DNA of 64,000 nucleotides from Novosphingobium sp. IK01. Lineage in GTDB: Bacteria > Pseudomonadota > Alphaproteobacteria > Sphingomonadales > Sphingomonadaceae. Shown in pieces: positions 25,461-35,822 of the stretch (the stretch's first letter is position 1; every line of letters starts with the position of its first letter). Where the stretch lies: NCBI RefSeq assembly GCF_033242265.1, contig NZ_BTFW01000001.1:2935001-2999000 (forward strand). The letters are read 5' to 3'. The notes under the pieces were generated by a model. The model was not told where the DNA came from. It saw nothing but the letters and a program-made list of their open reading frames with translations, and did not search any database. Both the position numbers and the translations under genes were made by a program.

Positions 25461-25477
25461 GCCGAAGGATTGCGGCT

Positions 25478-27766
25478 TTAGTGCATCATCGTTTGCAGCA
25501 GGGCGCGCAATTGCGCCGGTTTGACCGGCTTGCCCAGCAGGGGCAGCTTTTGCCCTGACAGGCGCGCCTTGAGTTCTTCGCTGCGGTCGGCCGAGATGAT
25601 GATCGCGGGGACCGTGCGCCCCAGCTTCGTGCGGATTTCGTGAACCGCCTGATCGCCGGTTTCGCCATTGTCGAGGTGGAAATCGGCAATGATCACATCG
25701 GGAATCACGCCGGGCTGCTCGTCGCCCAGCCGGGCAAGCGCGGCCGCGCCGCTGCCTGCGGCCATGACCTGACAGCCCCACCCGCTCAACAGCGTTTCCA
25801 TGCCCAGCTGGATTTGTGTTTCGTTGTCGACGACGAGGATGCGGCGGCCCTGGATCGCGCGGTCGCGGGTGGGCTTGCTCAGCGCCGGGGTGGTATCGGC
25901 CCGGCTCTCCCCTTGCGGGACAGTGACCATGAAGCACGCGCCCTGGCCCGCATCGGACACGAGTTCGAGCGGATGCTGCAACATCGCCGTGGCGCGGCGC
26001 ACGATGGCCAGCCCCAGCCCCTTGCCCGGAATGCGGTGGCTGGTGTCGAGGCGGCGGAATTCCTCGAAGATGCGTTCCTGCTGGTCGCGCGGGATGCCTG
26101 GCCCCGTGTCGCACACGCTGATCCGCACCTGTCCGGGGGCGGGGTGGTCGGTCTTCACGCGCACTTCGCCATGCCCGGTGTAGCGGATCGCGTTGGAGAC
26201 GAGGTTTTGCAGGATGCGGCGCAGCAGGCGCGCATCGCTGCGCACCCAGACATTGGCCGGTTCGACCACGAAGGCGAGGCCCGCCGAGCGCGCGGTGGGG
26301 GCAAATTCGGTCTGGAGCGTGGCCAGCAGCGCGGTCAGGTTCACGTCGGTGAGGTCCGGCGTGATCGCGCCGGCATCGAGCCGCGAGATCTCGAACAGGG
26401 TTTCGAGCAGGTCCTCGACCGAATTGAGCGAGGTCGAGGCCTGGTTGACGAGCGCACGCGTGGGCAGCGCGAGGCGCCGTTCGGTGAGCGCGGCGATGAA
26501 CAGGCGCGCGGCGTTGAGCGGCTGGAGCAGGTCGTGGCTGGCCGCGGCCAGAAAGCTCGTCTTCGAGCGGTTGGCGCCTTCGGCCAGGGTCTTGGCTTCG
26601 AGCAACTGGGCCTCGATCGCGCGGCGTTCGGCCACTTCGGAGGCCAGCCGCTGGTTGAGCGAGAGGAGTTCGGTCGTGCGTTCGGTTACCCGCCGTTCGA
26701 GGGTTTCGGCGGTGTTCTGGAGCAACTGGCGCGCGGTGGTCGGCTCGGTCACATCGAGCAGGCCCACCACCATCCCGCCCAGCGCGGTGGCCGTCGTGCG
26801 CACTTCCCAGATCCGGTCGCCCACCTGGCACAGGCGGTTGCGCACCGCCACTTCGTCCTCGGTACGCCAGGCGAGGACTTCGGCCCCGTCCATCCCCAGT
26901 GTTGTGGAGCACAGCCGCACGAGGTCGTCGTGATGGTGCAGTTCGCGGCCCGCGTCGCCGGCAATGCCCAGCAGGCGCTGCAAGGCCCCGTTCCACGCGG
27001 TAAGCTTGCGCTCGGCGTCGAACATGCACACGCCCTCGACCAGATTGTCGAGCAGGGCCTGAAGCGCGAGGTTCTGTTCGGCCAGATCGCGCGCGCGGGC
27101 GCGGGCATCCTCGGCCTTGGCCTCGGTAATGTCGGTATAGATGCCGACGATGCCGCCTTCGCTGGTGCGCAACTCGTTGATCTGGATCCAGCGCCCGTCG
27201 GCCAGCGCCTGAACGTGGCCGCCCGTGGCGATGGCATGGCGGGCCAGACGGTCGGAGGCCCAGCGGTCGGGCGCGGTCAGCGCGCTGACCGGGCTGCGCC
27301 GTTCGGCCAGCTGGCTGATGATCTGTTCGAACGTGGGATGCTCGCCCAGCAGGTCGGCCACGGCGGGCCAGAAGCCGACATAGGCTTCATTGTAGAGGAC
27401 GAGGCGGTCTTCGGCATCGAACAGGGCGAAGCCTTCGTTGATCGATTCGATGGCGTCGCGCAGGCGGGTCTCGGCGGCCTCGGCATTGGCGTGGGCATTG
27501 GCGAGCTTGGCGTTGACCGTAGCCAGTTCGGACATGGCCTCTTCCAGCTCGCGGGTGCGGTCGCGCACGAGCTGTTCGAGGGCGATCGCCCGCTCGAACA
27601 TCGAGAAGGCCGAATGCGACAGGTCGGTCGAGCGTTCGACGCGGTCGATCAGCGCGGCGTTGATCTTGCGCAGCTTGGCGTTCTCGTATTCCAGCCGCGC
27701 GAGGGCATCGGCGTGTTGCGCGGGCGCGCCGGAAGCGGAAAGCCGGGGGGCAGGCTGGCCGGTCAT
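25478..27766 (-). CDS. Hybrid sensor histidine kinase with PAS domains and receiver (NahK/ErcS'-like)
   Basis: A 762-residue cytoplasmic kinase without membrane helices. Order: N-terminal coiled coil (residues 20-100), two PAS-like domains (ESINEGFALFDAEDRLVLYN and LDNLVEGVCMFDAERKLTAWN), a second coiled coil, then HisKA with phospho-His in AAASHDLLQPLNAARLF. The HATPase boxes are NLVSNAIRYTG, DTGPGI and GKGLGLAIV, and a C-terminal receiver has Asp in VIIADFHLDN. The ATG overlaps the FIST stop (ATGA), so FIST and kinase are translationally coupled. Pseudomonas ethanol-oxidation clusters carry a similar FIST gene beside the kinase ErcS', which supports control of the nearby PQQ dehydrogenase genes. 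Confidence 0.9.
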   Translation of the reverse strand: MTGQPAPRLSASGAPAQHADALARLEYENAKLRKINAALIDRVERSTDLSHSAFSMFERAIALEQLVRDRTRELEEAMSELATVNAKLANAHANAEAAETRLRDAIESINEGFALFDAEDRLVLYNEAYVGFWPAVADLLGEHPTFEQIISQLAERRSPVSALTAPDRWASDRLARHAIATGGHVQALADGRWIQINELRTSEGGIVGIYTDITEAKAEDARARARDLAEQNLALQALLDNLVEGVCMFDAERKLTAWNGALQRLLGIAGDAGRELHHHDDLVRLCSTTLGMDGAEVLAWRTEDEVAVRNRLCQVGDRIWEVRTTATALGGMVVGLLDVTEPTTARQLLQNTAETLERRVTERTTELLSLNQRLASEVAERRAIEAQLLEAKTLAEGANRSKTSFLAAASHDLLQPLNAARLFIAALTERRLALPTRALVNQASTSLNSVEDLLETLFEISRLDAGAITPDLTDVNLTALLATLQTEFAPTARSAGLAFVVEPANVWVRSDARLLRRILQNLVSNAIRYTGHGEVRVKTDHPAPGQVRISVCDTGPGIPRDQQERIFEEFRRLDTSHRIPGKGLGLAIVRRATAMLQHPLELVSDAGQGACFMVTVPQGESRADTTPALSKPTRDRAIQGRRILVVDNETQIQLGMETLLSGWGCQVMAAGSGAAALARLGDEQPGVIPDVIIADFHLDNGETGDQAVHEIRTKLGRTVPAIIISADRSEELKARLSGQKLPLLGKPVKPAQLRALLQTMMH

Positions 27767-28971
27767 CGCCCGATGGCCAGCCCGCTGAAGGTCTGGTTCA
27801 CATGGAGCGCATGGAACTGCTCGCCATAGGTGTTGAAGCCGACGACGCCATTGCGGCGGTAGATTTCGGAGACCAGCCGACCGATCTGGCGGCGCTCGGC
27901 ATTGATGCGGTTGAGCACGCAGTCGAAGGCGATGATATGGTCGACCTCGCCCACGGCGGCGCGAATGTCCTCCATGGTGGCCTTGAGGCTTTCGATCTGG
28001 TCGACCGGTTCGCCCAGCGTCAGCACGATGCCTTCGTCGATCGCGCAATAGAACGTGAGGCTGCCGTCGGGATTGGCGGCCTGGACAGCGCGGACGTGAT
28101 AGTCGCCCCCGGCGCGTACCATCGGCGGACAGGCGGCAAAAAGCGTCATGTCGAGACGCGAGGGATCGGCCAGTGGCCCGGCGATCACTGCGGCATCGGC
28201 GTCGGGCGAACCGGCAAGGCGCAGGTATTCCTGCGCCGCCGGTTCGGCGTTGATCTCGGTCACGCAGCGCGCGCCCGGATCGGCGCCGGTCACCACCATC
28301 TTGAGCTTGCCCGGCTTGTAGTGCTGGCGGCGGAAGACATGGAGCGGGCGGCGTGTGGAGAGGATGGCGACTGCGGCAACGGCAGGGTGAAAATCGCCGT
28401 CCGAGAAGATCCCGGTCTCCTTGAAGCGCATCCCGTCGCCCGAAGAACCGCCCACCAGTGGAATTTCGCCCAGCGCTTCCTGTACGGTCATCGCCAGCAA
28501 TTCCTCGCTGTGCGAGAGCCCGTCGACGAGGAACAGCGCGGCGTGGTTGACCGGGGCATCGACGGGCCCGCCGCCCTTGCGGCGCAAGTTCGCGCTGCCC
28601 AGTTCGGCGCGGGCCACCAGATCGCGCACGGCTGCGCGCGCGGCCCCTGCGTCGAACTGGGTGAGGTCTTCGAACAGGTGGCTGACCATGTGGAATTCGT
28701 CGGAAGGAAAGCCGATCAGGCTGATCGAATCCTCGTCATAGCCCGCCTCGGTCAGTTCGCCCGAACTCGTGCAGCCGATCATCGGGAAGCGTTCCATCGA
28801 CCACAGCCGCGCCGCGCGGGCCAGCCGTTCGCGGTCGTAGCGGTGTGAGCAGAACATCAGCGCCCCGGCCAGCGTGGCCGGGTCGATGGCACGGGTGATC
28901 TCCTCGAAGGCGTCGTAGGGATCGGATGCATGGGATGATGCCACGCCAACCTCGCAATTGCGAATATCCAC
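27763..28971 (-). CDS. FIST-domain sensor protein
   Basis: A 402-residue protein with FIST_N (about residues 25-220, including the GCTSSGELTEAGYDEDSISLIGF and GGSSGDGMRFKETGIF blocks) and FIST_C (about 225-380, ending FNTYGEQFHALHVNQTF). FIST domains are thought to bind small ligands such as amino acids and pass the signal to a partner kinase. Here the partner is the hybrid kinase whose start overlaps the FIST stop by four bases. The start is taken as GTG at 28971, just after GGAGAGG; a TTG at 28983 overlaps that site and is less likely. Confidence 0.88.
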   Translation of the reverse strand: MDIRNCEVGVASSHASDPYDAFEEITRAIDPATLAGALMFCSHRYDRERLARAARLWSMERFPMIGCTSSGELTEAGYDEDSISLIGFPSDEFHMVSHLFEDLTQFDAGAARAAVRDLVARAELGSANLRRKGGGPVDAPVNHAALFLVDGLSHSEELLAMTVQEALGEIPLVGGSSGDGMRFKETGIFSDGDFHPAVAAVAILSTRRPLHVFRRQHYKPGKLKMVVTGADPGARCVTEINAEPAAQEYLRLAGSPDADAAVIAGPLADPSRLDMTLFAACPPMVRAGGDYHVRAVQAANPDGSLTFYCAIDEGIVLTLGEPVDQIESLKATMEDIRAAVGEVDHIIAFDCVLNRINAERRQIGRLVSEIYRRNGVVGFNTYGEQFHALHVNQTFSGLAIGR

Positions 28972-29135
28972 GGTCCTCTCCAAAACCGCCCGCTGTCTGT
29001 GTGCAGCCCTTCGTCTCTAACGGGGTGCGGGGACAATGCAATATTCGGGCAATCTCCGCGCAATCTTTTGCTGGTGATCTGGCTTTTGCGGGCGATCAGG
29101 GAGGGCCTGTGTCGGGAATAAAGGAACGGAGCGGA

Positions 29136-29534
29136 TCAATCCGCGCCGCGCGTGGGTTCGCCAGCGGCGTCGAGCGTGGCCGCCTCGGCATCGTCCAGCA
29201 GTTCGGAAAGGGCCAGGAAACGCATGCCTTCGGGCGTTTCGAGCGACATGCCCGCGCCGCGTCCGGGTGCGGCGTCGAGGATCAGGCGGGTGTGGCGCCA
29301 ATAGGCAAACGTGTTTTCACCGATCCACACCGGCACATCGCCTGCCACCAGCCCCAGCAGGAAATCCTGCCTGCCGACCTTGAACTCCCCCCGCGCGAAG
29401 CACAGCGGCGCCGATCCGTCGCAGCAACCGCCCGAGATATGAAACATCAGCGGGCCGTGCTGCGCGGTCAGGCGGGCGATCAGGGCGAGGGCTTCGCTGG
29501 TGGCGACAACGCGGGCAGGGAGGTTGGCAGTCAT
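29136..29534 (-). CDS. DUF779 protein associated with aldehyde dehydrogenase
   Basis: A 132-residue protein of the DUF779 family, recognised from the PLMFHISGGCCDGSAPLCF block and VPVWIGENTFAYWRHTRLILDAAPGRGAGMSLE. Members are commonly encoded beside aldA/exaC-type aldehyde dehydrogenases, as here; the cysteine-rich block may bind a metal, but no activity is established. The second of two adjacent ATGs (29534) has better AGGA spacing. It lies downstream of the aldehyde dehydrogenase, separated by a hairpin. Confidence 0.83.
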   Translation of the reverse strand: MTANLPARVVATSEALALIARLTAQHGPLMFHISGGCCDGSAPLCFARGEFKVGRQDFLLGLVAGDVPVWIGENTFAYWRHTRLILDAAPGRGAGMSLETPEGMRFLALSELLDDAEAATLDAAGEPTRGAD

Positions 29535-29595
29535 CATCGTCCTGTCGCGATTGTCCTGTCGCGCAATGCAGCCCCGGCAAAGGCCCTGAAAATAA

Positions 29596-29625
29596 CGGGG
29601 CGGATGTCCTGAAACACCCGCCCCG
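29596..29625 (-). terminator. Hairpin between aldehyde dehydrogenase and DUF779 genes
   Basis: CGGGGCGGATGT (29596-29607) pairs with ACACCCGCCCCG (29614-29625), 11 of 12 pairs. It may partly terminate transcription or set a lower level for DUF779. Confidence 0.55.
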
Positions 29626-29682
29626 GAAATGCGCCCCGGTGTCCGCCAGGGGCGCGTTTCGCTGTTGCTTTCCGAGCCGGGC

Positions 29683-31203
<1,521 letters not shown>

Positions 31204-31342
31204 GGGCCTCTCCTTGAAATTCGCCGGTTGGCGACGCCAATGCGGCCAGGCAGGCAAGGGTGCTGCTCTCGACGCATTGCGACATGACTCTGCGCGGGTT
31301 TTGCGCCGCGCTTCCTGGTGAAAGATGCGCATCGCGGCGTGT

Positions 31343-31369
31343 CCGGGCAATTGTACCTTGGGTCGAACC
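31343..31369 (-). promoter_or_regulatory. Shared upstream motif, copy before aldehyde dehydrogenase gene
   Basis: Read on the minus strand, TTCGACCCAAGGTACAATTG with CCCGG following. It aligns with the copies upstream of the cytochrome c550 gene and the alcohol dehydrogenase gene in sequence and orientation relative to the gene. Confidence 0.5.
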
Positions 31370-31615
31370 CCGGCCTTCGAAGGATCGGGCGGGGCCGGTT
31401 TTCAAGGGTATAGGGTGCGCTTGCCCCCGACTGATGGTGCAAACGGGACGCAACAGGGCGGCTTCCACAACTCTTGATGCGGTTTGCATTGGCGCTCGGG
31501 CTCACAATGTGGCATCGCTGTCATGCCTCGCGCTGTCAGGGGCGGTCTACCCGCACGAGTCCCCGCAAAAGGACCGTTCAGTCGAGGGCGAAAGAGGAAG
31601 TTTGGAGAGAACAAA

Positions 31616-32905
31616 ATGGCGCTTGCTCCCGATCTTGCGACGGGCAAAAATCCCGAAGGCACCCAGAATGCCTCCCATGTCGACGCACCGCAGTTGCAGC
31701 TTTTCGTCATGGGCCTGTTCTTCATCTTTGGCGGCATCACCTCGCTCAACGACGTGATCATCCCCAAGCTGAAAGAGCTTTTTACGCTGAACTACACGCA
31801 GGCGATGCTGGTGCAGTTCTGTTTCTTCACCGCTTATGCCGTCATCGGCATCCCCGGCGCGCGGCTGGTCAAGCGCATCGGCTACATGCGCGGCGCGGTG
31901 GCTGGCCTGCTGGCGATGATGGTGGGCTGCCTGCTGTTCATCCCGGCCTCGCAGAGCGCGACATATGCCGTGTTCCTGCTGGCGCTGTTCGTGCTGGCGA
32001 GCGGGGTGGTGGTCGTGCAGGTCGTGGCCAACCCGCTGATCTCGCTGCTCGGGCCCGCAAGGACGGCGGCTGGTCGCCTGACGTTCGCGCAAGGGTTCAA
32101 CGCGCTGGGCACCACGCTGTTTCCCTTTGCCGGTTCGGCGCTGATCCTGGGCAGTCTGGCCAAGGTCACCGCTGCCGACCTCTCGGGTCCGGCGCTCGAC
32201 GCCTACCGCACCGCGGAAAGCTTCGCGATCGTGAAGGGCTACCTTGGCCTTGCGGTGGTGCTGGCAATCGTGGCGGGCGCGGTGTGGATGTTCCGCAACC
32301 GCCTGCCGGTTGAAAAGCACGACGAGGACGCCAGCCTGATCGGCTTCGACCTGCTCAAGCGTCCGCGCTTCGGGCTGGGGGCGCTGTGCATCTTCCTCTA
32401 TGTCGGCGCGGAAGTATCGATCGGCTCGCTGATCGTCAGCTACCTCAAGCAGGCCCATGTCATGGGTCTGGACGAGGCTTCGGCGGGCAAGCTGATCAGC
32501 TTCTACTGGGGTGGCGCGATGATCGGCCGCTTCGTGGGCTCGGCGGTTCTGCGCGCGGTTTCGCCGGGCAAGGTGCTGGCGTTCAATGCGCTGGGCGCGA
32601 TTGCGCTGATCCTGCTTTCCACCCAGAGCGTGGGGCTGGTTTCGGGCTATGCGCTGCTGGCCATCGGCCTGATGAACTCGATCATGTTCCCCACGATCTT
32701 CAGCCTCGCCTGCGAAAAGCTGGGTTCGCGCGCGGCGGATGGTTCGGGCCTGATCAACGTGGCGATCTTTGGTGGCGCGGTCATGCCGCTGCTGACCGGC
32801 AGCGTTGCCGACATGAGCGGCAGCCTGGCGATTGCCCTGGCCGTTCCGGCGGTCTGCTATGGCGTGATCGCCGGCTATGGCTGGTACGCCCGCCGTCCGG
32901 CCTGA
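31616..32905 (+). CDS. FucP/GluP-family sugar MFS transporter
   Basis: A 429-residue major facilitator with about 12 hydrophobic segments. It starts FVMGLFFIFGGITSLNDVIIPKLKELFTLNYTQAMLVQF, the characteristic N-terminus of the fucose/glucose-galactose:proton symporter family, and contains VANPLISLLGP and the C-terminal FPTIFSLACEKLG block. It should import a hexose or fucose; which sugar cannot be told. GGAG lies a few bases before the ATG at 31616. It is divergent from the aldehyde dehydrogenase and followed by a clear terminator. No sugar kinase or regulator is adjacent. Confidence 0.88.
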   Translation: MALAPDLATGKNPEGTQNASHVDAPQLQLFVMGLFFIFGGITSLNDVIIPKLKELFTLNYTQAMLVQFCFFTAYAVIGIPGARLVKRIGYMRGAVAGLLAMMVGCLLFIPASQSATYAVFLLALFVLASGVVVVQVVANPLISLLGPARTAAGRLTFAQGFNALGTTLFPFAGSALILGSLAKVTAADLSGPALDAYRTAESFAIVKGYLGLAVVLAIVAGAVWMFRNRLPVEKHDEDASLIGFDLLKRPRFGLGALCIFLYVGAEVSIGSLIVSYLKQAHVMGLDEASAGKLISFYWGGAMIGRFVGSAVLRAVSPGKVLAFNALGAIALILLSTQSVGLVSGYALLAIGLMNSIMFPTIFSLACEKLGSRAADGSGLINVAIFGGAVMPLLTGSVADMSGSLAIALAVPAVCYGVIAGYGWYARRPA

Positions 32906-32930
32906 TCTCCGGGTCTTTCGAATTACGGCC

Positions 32931-32967
32931 AAAAAGGGGTCGCAGCCAGCGCTGCGGCCCCTTTTTT
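32931..32967 (+). terminator. Rho-independent terminator after sugar transporter gene
   Basis: AAAAAGGGG-t-CGCAGC pairs with GCTGCG-g-CCCC followed by six T, 26 bases after the transporter stop. Confidence 0.85.
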
Positions 32968-33079
32968 GCACTGTGCAACTCTCTGGCGATTATGGGCATT
33001 TGCGCGATGGGGGCGGGGGTCCTATCGTGGGCGGCGAGAGGCGCCGGGGGACGGCGCGAACGGGAAAGGATGGTCCGGG

Positions 33080-34147
33080 ATGACGGGCGAAGTTCTGGTC
33101 AGGCGCAACGGGCAGGCGGGCGTGCTCTCGCTCAACCGGCCGCGCGCGCTCCATGCGCTTAACCAGCCCATGGTCGAGATCATGACGGAGGCCCTGCTGG
33201 CCTGGCGCGACGATCCCTCGATCACCGCCGTGATCATCGACCATGCCGTTGCCCCGGATGGCGACCCGCGCCTTTCGCGCGGGTTCTGCGCCGGGGGCGA
33301 CATCGCGATGATGCGCCAGTCCGCGCTCGAAGATGGCGGGGCCGCAGGCCGCGCGTTCTTCCTCGCCGAATATCGCCTCAACCACCTGATGTTCACGTAT
33401 GTGAAGCCGATCATCACGTTCATGGACGGGATCACCATGGGCGGCGGGGTCGGCCTGTCGCTGCCCGCGCGCTGGCGGGTGGCCACCGCGCGCACCCGGC
33501 TGGCCATGCCCGAAACCGGGATCGGCTTGTTTCCCGATGTAGGCGGGGGCTGGTTCCTCTCGCGCCTCAAGGGACGGCTGGGGCACTTCATGGCGCTGAC
33601 CGGCGCGCGGCTCGACGGCGCGGAATGCTGCTGGGCAGGGCTGGCCACGCATTTCCTGCCCGACGAGGCGCTGGCGCTGGCCAAGGAGCGGATCGCTGGC
33701 GGGGAGACCGTCGCCACGGTGCTCGACGATCTGGCCACTCACCCCGGCGCGGCGCCGCTTGCGGCCTATGCGCCCGACATCGCCCGGCATTTCGTGCACG
33801 ATACGCTGGCCGCGATCTGGCGTTCGCTGGGCCGCGATCCTTCGCCGTGGGCCACGCAGACGCTGGCGACGTTGAAGACACGCGCGCCGCTCTCCTCCAC
33901 GGTCTCGCTGCGCCAGCTTCAGGAAAGCCTCGCGCTGCCCGATTTCGCCGCCAACATGGCCATGGAATACCGGATCGCGGCGCGGGTGATGCTCACTCCC
34001 GATTTCGCCGAGGGCGTGCGCGCGGTGATCATCGACAAGGACAATGCCCCGCGCTGGAACCCTGCCCGGCCCGAGGATGTCGAGGACAGCATGGTCGAGG
34101 CGATTTTCGCGCCCCTGCCGCATGAAGAGGAATGGACACCGCTATGA
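33080..34147 (+). CDS. 3-hydroxyisobutyryl-CoA hydrolase / enoyl-CoA hydratase family protein
   Basis: A 355-residue crotonase-fold protein. [12 protein letters not shown], the oxyanion-hole [43 protein letters not shown] and the C-terminal extension [24 protein letters not shown] are diagnostic of the HIBCH subgroup of valine degradation, which hydrolyses 3-hydroxyisobutyryl-CoA. The length fits that subgroup rather than ordinary hydratases. Its stop overlaps the next crotonase-fold gene (ATGA), so the two form an operon, probably for branched-chain amino acid breakdown. Confidence 0.88.
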   Translation: MTGEVLVRRNGQAGVLSLNRPRALHALNQPMVEIMTEALLAWRDDPSITAVIIDHAVAPDGDPRLSRGFCAGGDIAMMRQSALEDGGAAGRAFFLAEYRLNHLMFTYVKPIITFMDGITMGGGVGLSLPARWRVATARTRLAMPETGIGLFPDVGGGWFLSRLKGRLGHFMALTGARLDGAECCWAGLATHFLPDEALALAKERIAGGETVATVLDDLATHPGAAPLAAYAPDIARHFVHDTLAAIWRSLGRDPSPWATQTLATLKTRAPLSSTVSLRQLQESLALPDFAANMAMEYRIAARVMLTPDFAEGVRAVIIDKDNAPRWNPARPEDVEDSMVEAIFAPLPHEEEWTPL

Positions 34148-34938
34148 CCCCGGAAACGCCTTTTGAAACGATTCTGGTCGAACGCCACGGCCCGGTCACC
34201 CTGTTCACGCTCAACCGGCCCCAGGCGCTCAACGCACTCTCCTCGCACGTTCTGGCCGACCTGACGCAGGCCTTCGCCGCCTTCGAGGCTGATCCCGCCC
34301 AGCTCTGCGCGGTAATCACCGGCAGCGGCGACAAGGCCTTTGCCGCCGGGGCCGACATCAAGGAGATGGCCGAGAAGCCCGCCGCCGACTTCTTCGCGGA
34401 AGATTTCTTCGCCGGATGGACGCGCGATCTGGTCAAGGCCACGCGCAAGCCGTGGATCGCGGCCGTCAACGGCTTTGCGCTGGGCGGCGGCTGCGAACTG
34501 GCGATGATGGCCGATTTCATCATCGCGAGCGACAATGCCTGCTTTGGCCAGCCCGAAATCCGCCTGGGCATCGCGCCGGGCATGGGTGGCTCGCAGCGTC
34601 TCACCCGCGCGGTGGGCAAGGCCAAGGCCATGGAAATGTGCCTGACGGGCCGGATGATGGATGCCGCCGAAGCCGAACGCAGCGGCCTCGTCAGCCGCGT
34701 CGTCCCCCAGGCCGAGCTTCTGGCCGAAGCGCTCAAGACCGCGCAGGCGATTGCCGCCATGCCCCCGCTGGGTACCATTGCGGTCAAGGAACTGGTCAAC
34801 CTCGCCTTCGAGACGACCCTCGATCAGGGGATCGTGGCCGAGCGGCGCACGTTCCAGGTGCTGTGTGCGACACAGGACAAGGCCGAAGGCATGGCCGCCT
34901 TCGTCGAAAAGCGCGCCGGGGTCTGGAAGGGGAAGTAG
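34144..34938 (+). CDS. Enoyl-CoA hydratase
   Basis: A 264-residue crotonase. The first catalytic glutamate lies in [15 protein letters not shown], the second in [18 protein letters not shown], and [11 protein letters not shown] provides the CoA-binding loop. These are the classical enoyl-CoA hydratase residues, so reversible hydration of enoyl-CoA is expected, probably with 3-hydroxyisobutyryl-CoA hydrolase in valine breakdown. The start at 34144 overlaps the upstream stop by four bases; an ATG at 34132 is in frame but sits against its GAGGA site. Confidence 0.9.
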   Translation: MTPETPFETILVERHGPVTLFTLNRPQALNALSSHVLADLTQAFAAFEADPAQLCAVITGSGDKAFAAGADIKEMAEKPAADFFAEDFFAGWTRDLVKATRKPWIAAVNGFALGGGCELAMMADFIIASDNACFGQPEIRLGIAPGMGGSQRLTRAVGKAKAMEMCLTGRMMDAAEAERSGLVSRVVPQAELLAEALKTAQAIAAMPPLGTIAVKELVNLAFETTLDQGIVAERRTFQVLCATQDKAEGMAAFVEKRAGVWKGK

Positions 34939-35014
34939 AAAAAAGGGGCAGGGGAGGGGGCTGACCGGCCCCTTCACCCCCCTTGTATCAGGTGGTTGTG
35001 GTATTCAGCGGCGC

Positions 35015-35818
35015 TCAGCGCTTGACCTGACACTTGACCCCGCCTGCCTGAAGCTTGCTGCACAGCGCATTGGCCGAGGCCAGATCGCCGGGGACGGCCT
35101 GAAGGCGGTAGACCGTGCCGATGTCGGCCTTGCCCGCGATCACGCGGTGGTTGATGCCCTTGAGTTCCTCGTGCGCGACGACGAGCTTGGACCAGCCGGT
35201 TTCGGCCAGGGCCTGGGTGGAGAAGGCGCCGACCTGCACGCCCACGCCGCTGACGACCGGGGACGGAGCCGGGGCGGCAGGCTTGGCCGCATTCTTCTCC
35301 GCAGGCTTTTCACTGGCCGCAGCCAGCGGGGCGATAGGAGCGTTCGAGGCCGTGCCGGCGGCCAGATCGGCGGCGGGATGTTCGCCCTCGCTGACCTTGA
35401 AGCTCGAATCGCCGGTGCCCTGGAAGGTCTTGCCGCCCGGATCCTTGGGCGCGACCTTGTAAGGCTCGCGCGAGGCTTCGATCAGGCTGCCGTCTGCGGC
35501 GGCAACTGGCGCCTCGCGGTGGGTGAACCAGTAGACCCCGCCCACGATCGCGGCCAGCACGATCAGCGAAATCACGCCCAGCGCGATCAGGCGGCCATTG
35601 TCGGGGCCTTCGTCGTCCTGATCGACATCGTCGGCGCTTTCGAGCCAGGGCAGGCGATCCTGCGAGCCCAGATCGAGCGCGCCGGCGGCGGGGGATTCGT
35701 GCCCGAACGAGGTGTCCGGCCCCTGCGGCTGCCCGCCCCCGAACTGCCCCCCGCTCTGGCCCCCGTCCTGCCCGCTGTCCTGATTACTGTCCTGACCCGA
35801 GAATGCCCCGTTCACCAT
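35015..35818 (-). CDS. SPOR-domain membrane protein
   Basis: A 267-residue protein with a Gln/Gly/Asp-rich cytoplasmic head, a single transmembrane helix (LIALGVISLIVLAAIVGGVYWF, about residues 78-98), an Ala/Pro linker and a C-terminal SPOR domain (VQVGAFSTQALAETGWSKL to KLQAGGVKCQVKR). SPOR domains bind peptide-denuded septal peptidoglycan, so a role in cell division is likely. The stop of argS lies four bases upstream of its ATG at 35818, which has GAGG before it, so it is co-transcribed with argS. Confidence 0.87.
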   Translation of the reverse strand: MVNGAFSGQDSNQDSGQDGGQSGGQFGGGQPQGPDTSFGHESPAAGALDLGSQDRLPWLESADDVDQDDEGPDNGRLIALGVISLIVLAAIVGGVYWFTHREAPVAAADGSLIEASREPYKVAPKDPGGKTFQGTGDSSFKVSEGEHPAADLAAGTASNAPIAPLAAASEKPAEKNAAKPAAPAPSPVVSGVGVQVGAFSTQALAETGWSKLVVAHEELKGINHRVIAGKADIGTVYRLQAVPGDLASANALCSKLQAGGVKCQVKR

Positions 35819-35822
35819 TGCC

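Noticed and set aside
31437..31490. TGCAAAC and GTTTGCA half-sites upstream of the sugar transporter as a LacI operator
   Set aside because: The halves are about 45 bases apart, far too distant for a LacI-type palindrome, and no LacI gene is nearby.
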